From an uncultured Bacteroidales bacterium (GTDB lineage: Bacteria; Bacteroidota; Bacteroidia; Bacteroidales; FEN-979), in contig CAISJJ010000373.1 of the NCBI GenBank assembly GCA_903885595.1, positions 1 to 64,000 of the forward strand: a stretch of 64,000 nt of DNA, read 5' to 3'. Positions 37,183 to 44,962 of the stretch are shown one piece after another. Position numbers and translations under genes: made by a program. Each line of letters opens with the position of its first letter. Within the stretch, counting starts at the first letter, position 1. The notes under the pieces were generated by a model, which was not told where the DNA came from, did no database searches, and worked only from the letters and a program-made list of their open reading frames with translations.

Positions 37183-37300
37183 AGAACGAAAACCTTAATA
37201 AACAAATGACCATAAAATATTTTTTATCAGGCAATGAAGAAGAAATTCGATCCTGATATTTCATCTTCGTGAATAATCATTTTCGCTCAATTATAAGAAT

Positions 37301-38446
37301 ATGGAATTCCCCCAGCGCTCACTTACGGTTTCTGATTTCAACAGCAGGAAATTCAAATTCTGGTCTTTTCTTTCAATGTTCTTGCTTGTGTTTGTTCATG
37401 GTTACAACCTGGATGTACGATATATGCAGCCATGGACGGTGCCCGGCGAACCGCTCAACTTCACCACTTTCACCGAATATTTTTTTGCCAACGGGATATT
37501 CAGGTTCCGTATTCCCATGTTGTTTATTATCTCAGGATTCCTATATGCCTTGCACGATAACAAACCCTATGGGCAGCGCACCAGGAAGCGGTTGCGTACC
37601 TTATTACTCCCCTATGTTATATGGAGCGCACTGGGTTTCGGGTTTACCTATTTCCTGGAGTTGTTTCCCTATACCAGGGATATTGTTGCCAGTTCAAACA
37701 TTGTGCGGATCGATGAGTCCCGAACCCTGCTTCATGATTATCATTGGTACGAGATGCTTGGCCGGTGGATCCTTATCCCGGTGCCATATCAGTTGTGGTT
37801 CATCCGCGTCCTGCTGATATACAACATAGCCTATCCGGCCATCAGGTGGTGTGTGTCGCATCGCATCGCGAAATGGATTTTTTTTAGTATCGCCCTGCTG
37901 ATGTGGCTGGGCACCATGGGATTTGTCTTTTTTGAAGGTGAGGGGTTGTTGTTTTTTTCACTTGGCGTCTGGATGCAAAAAACAAATTTCAACATCGATG
38001 TTCCGGCCCGCTGGCTTAAGCCATTGTGGTGGGGTACAGCCTTTATTTCGCTGGCAGCTGTTAAAACAATCATCGCATTCCTGGGGCAGCCGGTTTTGGG
38101 AAATGGCATTTTCCCGGTGCTGAGCCTTCTTCATAAACTGGTAATACTGAGCGGGTTAATTACAGCATGGTATGGGTGCAACGGGCTGGTGAACTGGAGC
38201 ATGCAACGAAAGTGGTTTGTCTGGCTCACCGCGTTTTCCTTTATGATTTACGCGGTACATGCCCCATTGGTTGCCTATGCCATTGAAGCCCTTTTTGCTG
38301 TAGTCAAACAGATGCCCTGTTACCGGTTGCTCAGTTTCATCTTCCTTCCACTCACCATAATTGCTTTTGCAGTGGGGACCGGTGCTTTGCTTAGAAACCT
38401 GTGGCCCCGATTGTATGGGATCCTTACAGGTGGAAGGGGGATGTAG
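37301..38446 (+). CDS. Acyltransferase family 3 membrane protein
   Basis: A 381-residue integral membrane protein with about ten hydrophobic helices. The first part has SFLSMFLLVFVHGYN, carrying the family histidine, and FRFRIPMLFIISGFLY. Further on are a YVIWSALGFGF segment and PYQLWFIRVLLIYN. This pattern fits acyltransferase_3 enzymes, which O-acetylate or O-succinylate surface glycans (OafA, OpgC and related). It stands alone between a divergent sensor kinase and a small orphan gene. It could decorate a surface polysaccharide, but nothing ties it to the locus at the left end. Substrate is unknown. Confidence 0.88.
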   Translation: MEFPQRSLTVSDFNSRKFKFWSFLSMFLLVFVHGYNLDVRYMQPWTVPGEPLNFTTFTEYFFANGIFRFRIPMLFIISGFLYALHDNKPYGQRTRKRLRTLLLPYVIWSALGFGFTYFLELFPYTRDIVASSNIVRIDESRTLLHDYHWYEMLGRWILIPVPYQLWFIRVLLIYNIAYPAIRWCVSHRIAKWIFFSIALLMWLGTMGFVFFEGEGLLFFSLGVWMQKTNFNIDVPARWLKPLWWGTAFISLAAVKTIIAFLGQPVLGNGIFPVLSLLHKLVILSGLITAWYGCNGLVNWSMQRKWFVWLTAFSFMIYAVHAPLVAYAIEALFAVVKQMPCYRLLSFIFLPLTIIAFAVGTGALLRNLWPRLYGILTGGRGM

Positions 38447-38483
38447 GTTCAAGTACCTGTAATGGATCTATCTGAAAATTTCC

Positions 38484-38491
38484 TATATTTG
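38484..38491 (+). promoter_or_regulatory. -7 box for small orphan gene
   Basis: TATATTTG, an exact TAnnTTTG match, 90 bases before the ATG of the small orphan at 38582. No -33 match is visible. Confidence 0.4.
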
Positions 38492-38581
38492 TTCCCGGGA
38501 AATTCCTGTTGGAACCATTTTTTGCATGCCGTGGAAGATCACAAGGGACATTCCATCTGATCAATAAATCAAATTTTGCCA

Positions 38582-38890
38582 ATGAAATCAAGGTTGGGCA
38601 TACAGATTGTTTTAATCCTGCTGGCATTGGCTATTGGCGGTTTTGACAAGCATCTTGTATATTATTGTCCGGGAGTTTCAGCTTCGCTCCTGACGGCGGA
38701 TTGCATTCCGGCGCACAGCGATATTCCTGTTAAATCATTTGATTATCACGAAGATATAACATTAAAACCCCTGATTTTTTCTATTCCCGATCCTGCTGAG
38801 AATTTGGTTAATACCTACTCTGTTTTCCTCGTTTCAATTCCACGCATTTCATACCACGCGGTGTGGCAACCCCCTGAATTAAGCACCTGA
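38582..38890 (+). CDS. Small exported protein of unknown function
   Basis: A 102-residue open frame that I do not recognise. I start it at the ATG at 38582; a TTG at 38576 is less likely. Residues 3-22 (SRLGIQIVLILLALAIGGF) form a hydrophobic signal or anchor segment. The rest is a short polar domain with cysteines at about 31 and 42 that could pair, and a PIFS/IPDP-rich middle. It has an upstream -7 box and precedes two copies of the palindromic repeat and a cytochrome b561 gene. Coding status is supported by the signal-like start and the promoter; function is unknown. Confidence 0.55.
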   Translation: MKSRLGIQIVLILLALAIGGFDKHLVYYCPGVSASLLTADCIPAHSDIPVKSFDYHEDITLKPLIFSIPDPAENLVNTYSVFLVSIPRISYHAVWQPPELST

Positions 38891-39006
38891 TGTGTTTGCT
38901 GGCAAAATAATTTTCCTCCCGGGGTCCCTTTGATTTTTTACCTGGATTGCCAACTGGTTCATTTTGCAGCTGTTATTATTAAATCATTTTCTAGTCCTTT
39001 ATTTTA

Positions 39007-39097
39007 CCATGAAATTGTCATAAGTACAACGTACATGCAAACCGTGAATGATAATTTATTGCTATTCCATATGGCCTGAAAAAATAAAAATTAACAT
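39007..39097 (+). repeat. Palindromic ATG-ended element, copy 1
   Basis: First of five copies of a family defined here. It has an imperfect hairpin of about 70 nt with core ACAACGTACATGCAAACCG, and an A-rich tail that ends TTAACAT directly before the ATG at 39098. The arms are degenerate, with left ATTGTCATAA and right TTATTGCTAT. It is joined head-to-tail to copy 2 with an 88-base period. Core and left arm are most like copy 5. Confidence 0.8.
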
Positions 39098-39191
39098 ATG
39101 AAATATCCATAAGCACAACGTTCAAGCAAACCGTGAATGTCAATTTATGGATATTCCATGTGACCACTAAAAAACAAATTATTAACAAATG
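39095..39191 (+). repeat. Palindromic ATG-ended element, copy 2 (leader of cytochrome b561 gene)
   Basis: The best-formed copy. Left arm CATATGAAATATCCATAA pairs with right arm TTATGGATATTCCATGTG (18 bp with two non-Watson-Crick positions). A second, inner stem is possible between ACGTTCA and TGAATGT. The A-rich tail AAAAAACAAATTATTAACAA ends at ATG 39189-39191, which is the start codon of the cytochrome b561 gene. The element therefore forms the whole proximal leader of that gene. Confidence 0.85.
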
Positions 39192-39902
39192 AAAACGTAT
39201 ATCTGGACATTTCCAACACGAGTATTTCACTGGCTATTGGCTTTTTCCTTTGCAGTGGCCTTCTTCCTTGGTGGAGAAGAAGAATTTCTGAATTTGCATT
39301 CAGCATTGGGCATCTTTATTGGCATATTGGTGGTATTCAGGGTTATTCAGGGGTTTACCGGCCCAAAATATACACGGTTCCGCGATTTTCCTGTTTCACC
39401 TGCATCCATAAGACTGTTTATCACAAATATGAAACAAAGTAAAGCCATGCATCCTGGTCACAACCCCCTTGCTTCACTCGTCATGTTTTCGATATTTATA
39501 ATGGCGTTTTTATCGGCCATATCCGGCATGCTCATTTTCGCTTCGGGCGACACCGGTATCTTTGGATTTCGCCTATTGGAGGTATCAGATCCTGAAATAT
39601 TTGAGGAATTTCACGATGTTGTTGTGCATCTTTTTCTTATCCTTGTCGTTGTGCATCTGACTGGCATTATGGCTGATGCTTTGTTTCACAGGGAAAACGG
39701 AACAATATGGTCAATTTTCAGCGGCTACAAGCGAATAGCGGCAGTGCCGGCAACACAAAACAATTTCCAACGAGTATTTTCCATCATGTGGTTTGTAATC
39801 CCGATCATTGTTTTCTTCTATGTTTTGAAGTTTCAGGAAACACCCGTCGGGGAAAAGGAGAACACCGAAAAAGTCAGTGATAACGATAAAGACGAAGATT
39901 AG
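39189..39902 (+). CDS. Cytochrome b561-type di-haem membrane protein
   Basis: A 237-residue membrane protein with four core helices of the cytochrome b561/Ni-Fe-hydrogenase cytochrome b type. Candidate haem ligands are H14 in TRVFHWLLAF, H36 in NLHSALG, and the histidines in EEFHDVVVHLF and VVVHLTGI. The family passes electrons between the quinone pool and a partner oxidoreductase. FRDFPVSPASIRLFI resembles the loop of YodB/CybB-like members. The C-terminus is a charged tail of about 25 residues. The start codon is the terminal ATG of repeat copy 2. A CDF transporter gene begins 2 bases after its stop, so the two are one operon. Confidence 0.9.
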   Translation: MKTYIWTFPTRVFHWLLAFSFAVAFFLGGEEEFLNLHSALGIFIGILVVFRVIQGFTGPKYTRFRDFPVSPASIRLFITNMKQSKAMHPGHNPLASLVMFSIFIMAFLSAISGMLIFASGDTGIFGFRLLEVSDPEIFEEFHDVVVHLFLILVVVHLTGIMADALFHRENGTIWSIFSGYKRIAAVPATQNNFQRVFSIMWFVIPIIVFFYVLKFQETPVGEKENTEKVSDNDKDED

Positions 39903-39904
39903 CC

Positions 39905-40798
39905 ATGATAACCACGATGGAAAGAGAAAAAAAGCGGGTTGCAGGTATTTCAGTGATCGCAGCCTTCTTTCTCACCGGTTTTAAACTGGTGATAGGTTTG
40001 ATTACCGGAAGCCTTGGGTTGCTCTCCGAGGCGCTTCATTCAGGACTCGACCTGGTTGCGGCGCTGATTACCTGGTTCTCGGTGAGAATATCTGATAAAC
40101 CCCCGGATGCAAATCATCATTATGGCCATGGAAAAATCGAAAATTTTTCGGCGCTCATCGAAACGTTTTTACTCTTGATTACCTGTGCCTGGATCATTTT
40201 CGAAGCGATTCACCGTCTGGTCAGTGGTAATACTGAGATTGAAGTGAATGTTTTCAGCTATTTTGTTGTATTGACATCCATCGCAATTGATATTGCCCGG
40301 TCGAGAGCGCTGTATCGCGTGGCCCGCAAATACAACAGCCAGGCCCTTGAAGCTGATGCGCTTCATTTCTCCACCGACATCTGGAGCTCAGCGGTAGTTT
40401 TGCTTGGTCTGATCCTGGCCCAGTTTGGATGGTTCTTTGCCGATTCGGTTGCCGCTCTTGCGGTAGCGTTCATCGTGCTCGGAGTCTCCTGGAAACTGGG
40501 TAAACGTGCTGCAGATGTGTTACTCGACCGCAGTCCTGCACCCCTGGTGGCTCAGCTGACATCGTTACTGAATCAATCAACAGGGATACTACGATATCAT
40601 GACCTCAAAGTGAGAACTGCCGGCGCTGAGAATTTTATTGAGGTGACGATTCACGTGCAGCCCGGACTTACCCTTGAAAAAGCACATTCGATATCTCATC
40701 TGATTGAAAAACAGATCACTGAGGCCATTCCCCGGTCGTTTGTACATGTTCACATCGAACCGGATAAACATCTGCCTGAGCTTTCTGAAAATTCGTAA
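39905..40798 (+). CDS. Cation diffusion facilitator (FieF/CzcD family) transporter
   Basis: A 297-residue proton-coupled exporter of divalent metals such as zinc or iron. Six membrane helices lie in the first 210 residues. The two HxxxD metal-site motifs appear as EALHSGLD in helix 2 and DALHFSTD in helix 5. DANHHYGHGKIENF follows helix 2 as in FieF. The C-terminal ferredoxin-like cytoplasmic domain (about 210-290) has VTIHVQPGLTLEKAH and VHVHIEPD. It starts 2 bases after the cytochrome b561 stop. The metal cannot be fixed from sequence. A Met at residue 5 is an alternative start. Confidence 0.94.
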   Translation: MITTMEREKKRVAGISVIAAFFLTGFKLVIGLITGSLGLLSEALHSGLDLVAALITWFSVRISDKPPDANHHYGHGKIENFSALIETFLLLITCAWIIFEAIHRLVSGNTEIEVNVFSYFVVLTSIAIDIARSRALYRVARKYNSQALEADALHFSTDIWSSAVVLLGLILAQFGWFFADSVAALAVAFIVLGVSWKLGKRAADVLLDRSPAPLVAQLTSLLNQSTGILRYHDLKVRTAGAENFIEVTIHVQPGLTLEKAHSISHLIEKQITEAIPRSFVHVHIEPDKHLPELSENS

Positions 40799-40842
40799 TT
40801 TGTAATAAGTGCGTCAACACATCTAACCAATAACAAAACATT

Positions 40843-41133
40843 ATGAACTGTCCTAAATGTAATATAGTCCTTCTGATGACCGATCGTCAGGGAGTAGAAA
40901 TTGATTATTGCCCGCAATGTCGTGGAATTTGGCTTGACCGCGGCGAACTTGAAAAAATTATCGATCGTTCTGCAGGCATCAACCCTGCCATGGAGCAGGG
41001 CTCAGGTTTCCCACAAATGGGATACAATGATCACCATGATAAACATCATGACCATGATGATCATCAGCGATATGGCGGCGTTTATGGCAACCGGAGGAAA
41101 AAAGGATTTCTGGGAGAACTCTTCGATTTTTAA
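40843..41133 (+). CDS. Small zf-TFIIB-type zinc-binding protein
   Basis: A 96-residue protein whose first 45 residues are a zinc ribbon: CPKC at 3-6 and CPQCRGIWLDRGELEKI from about 23, matching the bacterial zf-TFIIB family. The remainder is unusually rich in histidine (DHHDKHHDHDDHQRYGG), a pattern that can bind extra metal, and ends in KKGFLGELFDF. It lies 44 bases after the CDF transporter gene, so a link to metal handling is reasonable. Function of the family is not established. Confidence 0.88.
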   Translation: MNCPKCNIVLLMTDRQGVEIDYCPQCRGIWLDRGELEKIIDRSAGINPAMEQGSGFPQMGYNDHHDKHHDHDDHQRYGGVYGNRRKKGFLGELFDF

Positions 41134-41272
41134 CCGGCCCTGCTTAGCGTTTTTTCTTGTGCCTGAAATGAGAGTGGTTTTGGACGACAGGCTAAATCTG
41201 AAGCCTGGAAGCCTGGGCGATCGCTTGTGATATTTTTTCATGCCATGATCGTTTCGTTTTCAACCGGATAGT

Positions 41273-41280
41273 TATCTTTG
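41273..41280 (+). promoter_or_regulatory. -7 box for lumazine-binding-like gene
   Basis: TATCTTTG, an exact TAnnTTTG match, 25 bases before the ATG at 41306. A TTTCG about 20 bases upstream is a weak -33 candidate. Confidence 0.45.
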
Positions 41281-41305
41281 TGAATTATTCCAAAACTCCC
41301 GGATC

Positions 41306-41764
41306 ATGAAAAAAGTTTTTATGCTGATGCTTGTTTCAGCCATCAGTTTAATTGCCGCTGCCCAGCAGAAGGCAACAAACGATTCAGACATTGCCCTGAT
41401 CAAGAATATAATACAAATAGCATATGTCGAAGGTCTTCAGAATGAAGGTGATACTGTTAAGATAAACAGTGGTTTTCATCCCGGCTTTGAAATGCTGATG
41501 ACAACAAAAGAGGGCGAATTGAAAAAGTATAGTTTAACATTGTGGAAAGAGAAAATTAAGGAGAATCTGGCTTCCGGACAATTGCCCAGGAAGAAGGAGG
41601 ATCGGGTATCCATTAAATTTGTTTTTGTCGATGTAACTGCTAATGCAGCTGTTGCCAAATTCGAATTCTATGTTGGTAAGAAACTTACTTTTATTGATTA
41701 CCAGTGCCTGTACAAATTTCAGAATGGCTGGAAAATCGTGAGCAAGATATTCTCCAAGGTTTAA
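41306..41764 (+). CDS. Secreted NTF2-like / putative lumazine-binding protein
   Basis: A 152-residue protein with a signal peptide (MKKVFMLMLVSAISLIAAAQ) and a single SnoaL/NTF2-like cone fold. Recognisable elements are IIQIAYVEGLQNEGD, the FHPGFEMLM segment, VFVDVTANAAVAKFEF, and the final FQNGWKIVSKIF strand. This is the pattern of the Bacteroidota putative lumazine-binding family. Members are periplasmic and their ligands are unknown; the name is historical. It has its own promoter. The following TerC gene is 75 bases away. Confidence 0.86.
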   Translation: MKKVFMLMLVSAISLIAAAQQKATNDSDIALIKNIIQIAYVEGLQNEGDTVKINSGFHPGFEMLMTTKEGELKKYSLTLWKEKIKENLASGQLPRKKEDRVSIKFVFVDVTANAAVAKFEFYVGKKLTFIDYQCLYKFQNGWKIVSKIFSKV

Positions 41765-41839
41765 TCATCCGCATCGGCACTTAGTTAATCTGTCAGCCTG
41801 CGTGCCGGAATAATAACCCTGCGTTAAAGATAAATTGTC

Positions 41840-42601
41840 ATGACCTACGAAATTATCATATCACTTTTAACACTTGTTGGATTAGAAATTGTCCTGGGGA
41901 TCGATAATGTCATATTTATTTCGATTCTCGCCCATAAACTGCCTCAGAACCAGCAGAAAAAGGCACGCAGGGTTGGTCTCCTCCTCGCTATGTTGCTCCG
42001 CCTGGTATTATTGTCGGTCGTTTCACTCATCATGCAGCTGAAATATGATTTATTTACCGTTTTTGGACATGGCATATCTGGAAAAGATATGATTCTTATC
42101 CTGGGAGGGTTGTTTTTAATGTATAAAAGCACCGTTGAAATTTACCATAAAATGGAAGGGGCAGATGGAGATCAGACAAGCAAATTCAAGGCAACAGGGT
42201 TTGTGCAGGTTATTATCCAGATACTGATCATGGATATGGTTTTTTCTGTTGATTCGATCATTACGGCCATCGGGATGGTAAAGGTGATCTGGGTCATGTA
42301 TGCTGCCATCATCATTTCCGTTGGAATCATGTTATTTGCAGCCGAGCCGATCAGCAAGTTTGTTAACAACCATCCGGCATTTAAAATACTGGCGCTTTCC
42401 TTTCTGCTCCTCATCGGTTTTGCCCTTGTCAGCGAGGGATTTGGCATCGAAATACCCAAGGGATATATCTATTTCTCGATGGCTTTCTCCCTGCTTGTTG
42501 ATGTCCTCCAGATGCGTATGAATAAGAAACATTCATTACCTGTTCCAACACATGAGCATTACCGGGAAGAGGAAAAGAAACTGGAGAAGGGTATTCTCTA
42601 A
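41840..42601 (+). CDS. TerC-family integral membrane protein
   Basis: A 253-residue protein with seven predicted helices and the two acidic membrane motifs of TerC: GLEIVLGIDNVIF near the start and MVFSVDSIITAIGM in the middle. TerC proteins are linked to tellurite resistance and, in other bacteria, to manganese loading of exported enzymes. A cytoplasmic loop (about 100-120) and a basic tail fit the family. No ter operon partners are present, so a metal-homeostasis role is more likely than tellurite resistance. The PhzF-like gene follows after 28 bases and may be co-transcribed. Confidence 0.92.
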   Translation: MTYEIIISLLTLVGLEIVLGIDNVIFISILAHKLPQNQQKKARRVGLLLAMLLRLVLLSVVSLIMQLKYDLFTVFGHGISGKDMILILGGLFLMYKSTVEIYHKMEGADGDQTSKFKATGFVQVIIQILIMDMVFSVDSIITAIGMVKVIWVMYAAIIISVGIMLFAAEPISKFVNNHPAFKILALSFLLLIGFALVSEGFGIEIPKGYIYFSMAFSLLVDVLQMRMNKKHSLPVPTHEHYREEEKKLEKGIL

Positions 42602-42629
42602 CCGTTATCATTAAAAAAGGAGAGATACA

Positions 42630-43418
42630 ATGCAAAAAATTAAGATTTTCCAGGTCGATGCTTTTGCCAAAGACCTGTTTAAGGGTAACCCGGCTGCTGT
42701 GTGCCTGCTTGAACAATGGTTAACCGATGAACGCATGCAGTCAATCGCGTTTGAAAATAATTTATCAGAAACAGCATTTGTCACCCGGAAAGCTGATTAT
42801 TTCGAAATAAGGTGGTTCACCCCGACTGTTGAGGTCGATTTGTGCGGACATGCAACCCTGGCATCGGCCTGTGTGATTTTCAACCATACTGATTTCCTGG
42901 CGGAGGAGATCATTTTTCTTTCTCCCCGCAGCGGTGAATTACGCGTAAGGAAGGACGGTAAGAAATTTTACCTGGATTTTCCGGCTGATGAATTTGCGCA
43001 ATGTAATCATCTCCCTGAAATCACAAAAGGAATTGGCGTGAAACCGCTGGAATTGTACCGGGGCAAAACAGATTATATGGCTGTCCTGGCATCTGAAGAG
43101 GATGTCAGAAAAATTCAGCCCGATTTTGATGCGATTTCAAAACTAGATGCGCGGGGACTGATTGTAACCGCGCCAGGCAACAATGTTGATTTTGTGTCCA
43201 GGTTCTTTGGGCCACAGTCGGGTGTAAATGAAGATCCGGTGACCGGATCGGCACATACCACCCTGGCCCCCTACTGGTCAGCTAAGCTCGGCAAGCCGGA
43301 GCTTGATGCAAAGCAGATTTCCGCCCGTGGCGGTGATCTTCACTGCCGGGATGCAGGATCAAGGATTTTTATCGGGGGGGAGGCGCAGCTGTATTTAACC
43401 GGGGAAATCCATGTGTGA
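42630..43418 (+). CDS. PhzF-family isomerase
   Basis: A 262-residue diaminopimelate-epimerase-fold enzyme. FQVDAFAKDLFKGNPAAVC (8-26) and the catalytic glutamate in NNLSETAFV (about 44-52) define the family. FTPTVEVDLCGHATLASA and DPVTGSAHTTLAPYW complete it. Phenazine genes are absent, so this is one of the many PhzF paralogues with an unknown small-molecule substrate. A GGAG precedes the ATG by about 10 bases. The last two sense codons and the stop fall in the left arm of repeat copy 3. Confidence 0.92.
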   Translation: MQKIKIFQVDAFAKDLFKGNPAAVCLLEQWLTDERMQSIAFENNLSETAFVTRKADYFEIRWFTPTVEVDLCGHATLASACVIFNHTDFLAEEIIFLSPRSGELRVRKDGKKFYLDFPADEFAQCNHLPEITKGIGVKPLELYRGKTDYMAVLASEEDVRKIQPDFDAISKLDARGLIVTAPGNNVDFVSRFFGPQSGVNEDPVTGSAHTTLAPYWSAKLGKPELDAKQISARGGDLHCRDAGSRIFIGGEAQLYLTGEIHV

Positions 43419-43508
43419 ATTATGCATAACCACAATGTTCATGTAAGCCGTGATTGTTAATTGATGGATATTCCATGTGACCATTAAAAAACAAATTGTT
43501 AACACATG
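43410..43508 (+). repeat. Palindromic ATG-ended element, copy 3
   Basis: The right arm TGATGGATATTCCATGTG (43462-43479) and tail TTAAAAAACAAATTGTTAAC are very close to copy 2. The core is diverged (CACAATGTTCATGTAAGCCG) and the left arm is degenerate. The left arm contains the final codons and TGA of the PhzF gene. The tail ends at ATG 43506-43508, which opens a 21-residue frame that overlaps the next gene. Confidence 0.75.
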
Positions 43509-43571
43509 AACCAACTCTTACTAACTTTTCTTTCCATTCTTATATCACAATTCGCCATCAATGACTTATGA
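43506..43571 (+). CDS. Possible 21-residue leader ORF
   Basis: A tiny frame that begins at the terminal ATG of repeat copy 3 and reads MNQLLLTFLSILISQFAINDL, mostly hydrophobic. Its TGA overlaps the first codons of the 76-residue orphan at 43561 by 11 bases, a layout that would allow coupled translation. There is no independent evidence of expression. It may simply be a chance product of the repeat joining downstream sequence. Confidence 0.2.
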   Translation: MNQLLLTFLSILISQFAINDL

Positions 43572-43791
43572 GGTACTGGTCAGGGCCTGCGTCATCAGAT
43601 ACCATCAGGGACAAAACCCGGATGAAAGTCGATTGAAATACATGATTTCTGACGAAAAAGCCAGGGAATTCCTTTGGATTGAAGAACTTGTCAATGCATT
43701 GTCTGTTTGTGAAAAGAACCGCGATCAATATCCGGAATTAAGGGATTTCATGCCTGAAATTGTGAAGGTCCAGAACGGTTTTTTACCTTAG
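43561..43791 (+). CDS. Small orphan protein
   Basis: A 76-residue open frame with a sensible composition for a soluble helical protein: charged residues throughout, a REFLWIEELVNALSVCEKN amphipathic helix in the middle, and no signal peptide. I recognise no family. It lies just after repeat copy 3 and 214 bases before the metallophosphatase gene. Start assignment rests on the first ATG. Coding status is moderate. Confidence 0.45.
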   Translation: MTYEVLVRACVIRYHQGQNPDESRLKYMISDEKAREFLWIEELVNALSVCEKNRDQYPELRDFMPEIVKVQNGFLP

Positions 43792-43903
43792 ACATAAAGG
43801 AAAGCCATATGATTACCCGGTTTCACGGCATGTTTTTATTCTAATTTTGACAATCGTTAATTCCGGATGTAAAATGATTTCTATTGAAATGATCATCCTG
43901 GGC

Positions 43904-43934
43904 TTTGCAGCCTTTTATGAAATTCCTATTTTTG
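43904..43934 (+). promoter_or_regulatory. -33/-7 promoter for metallophosphatase operon
   Basis: TTTG (43904-43907), 19 bases, then TATTTTTG (43927-43934): an exact match to the Bacteroidota promoter layout. The ATG at 44006 is 71 bases further, leaving a leader of about 65 bases. A second TAATTTTG at 43842-43849 is less well placed. Confidence 0.6.
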
Positions 43935-44005
43935 TTCTTTGACGTTTTTTGCTGACTGTGCAATAACAGCAAAAAAACATCACTTTACTGTTTAATCCTT
44001 TGTTT

Positions 44006-44932
44006 ATGAATAAAATATCAAGATCTGTTCTTACATGTCTGGTTTATAGTTTGATGGCTGTTTTGCCTGATTCCGGTTTTGCCCAGGGGAAACCAGGCAA
44101 AAGTACGGACCCTTTCAGTTTTGTTTTCCTGACTGATATTCACCTCACAACTGAGCGGAATGCACAACAGGGGTTCAGGCAGGCGATAGATGCAGTTAAT
44201 GCACTGAATCCCGATTTCGTGATAACCGGCGGCGACCTGATCATGGATGCACTGGCGCAGAAATACAATAAAGCTGATACATTATACAATATTTACCAGG
44301 CTGCTATCAGGGCTTTCAGAATGCCTGTTTACAATACCATGGGGAATCATGAAATTTATGGATTTTATAAAGAAAGCGGGGCCGACCCGAAAAATCCGGA
44401 ATATGGAGAAAAAATGTTCGAGAAACGTCTTGGAAAATCATATTATACCTTCAATCATAAAGGTTGGAAGTTCATGGTTCTGAATTCAGTTGAAAGTTCC
44501 GGGACGAGCGGTTACATCGGTATGATTGATTCTGCCCAGGTGGAATGGATAAGGGATGAACTCAGTAAAACAGATAGATCCACCCCAATCGTTCTGACAT
44601 CGCATATACCCTTCATCACTGCCCATAACCAGAAATATTATGGGAGCACCACCCAAAATGATTCTGCCTCAGTGGTTGTCAATTCAAAAGAGGTGATTGC
44701 TTTTTTCAAAAGACATAACCTGAAACTTGTCCTGCAGGGCCATATGCATACAGTTGAGGACATTTATATCGATGGAATCCATTTCCTCACGGGGGGCGCG
44801 GTATCTGCCAGCTGGTGGGAAGGGCCCTGCTTTGGTCACGAGGAGGGGTTTATGCTCCTGCATGTCGAAGGAGATCAGTTCACATGGAATTATGTGGATT
44901 ATGGCTGGGACCCAAAGTCAAAGGGAAATTAG
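44006..44932 (+). CDS. Secreted calcineurin-like metallophosphatase
   Basis: A 308-residue exported phosphatase from the ATG at 44006; the TTG at 44000 is less likely. After a signal peptide (MNKISRSVLTCLVYSLMAV to GFAQ) the two-metal motifs appear in order: FLTDIHLT, GGDLIMDA, NTMGNHEIYG, LTSHIPF and LQGHMHTVED. The C-terminal part has GGAVSASWWEGPCFG, typical of Bacteroidota members of this group. The substrate may be a phosphodiester or phosphomonoester. It has its own strong promoter, and the MutS-like gene follows after 30 bases, so the two form a probable operon. Confidence 0.9.
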   Translation: MNKISRSVLTCLVYSLMAVLPDSGFAQGKPGKSTDPFSFVFLTDIHLTTERNAQQGFRQAIDAVNALNPDFVITGGDLIMDALAQKYNKADTLYNIYQAAIRAFRMPVYNTMGNHEIYGFYKESGADPKNPEYGEKMFEKRLGKSYYTFNHKGWKFMVLNSVESSGTSGYIGMIDSAQVEWIRDELSKTDRSTPIVLTSHIPFITAHNQKYYGSTTQNDSASVVVNSKEVIAFFKRHNLKLVLQGHMHTVEDIYIDGIHFLTGGAVSASWWEGPCFGHEEGFMLLHVEGDQFTWNYVDYGWDPKSKGN

Positions 44933-44962
44933 CATTTCGTCATTTAATAACGCATACTAACT

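Noticed and set aside
41217-41224. GCGATCGC palindrome as a functional site
   Set aside because: A single 8-base palindrome in the window is expected by chance and has no partner or context.
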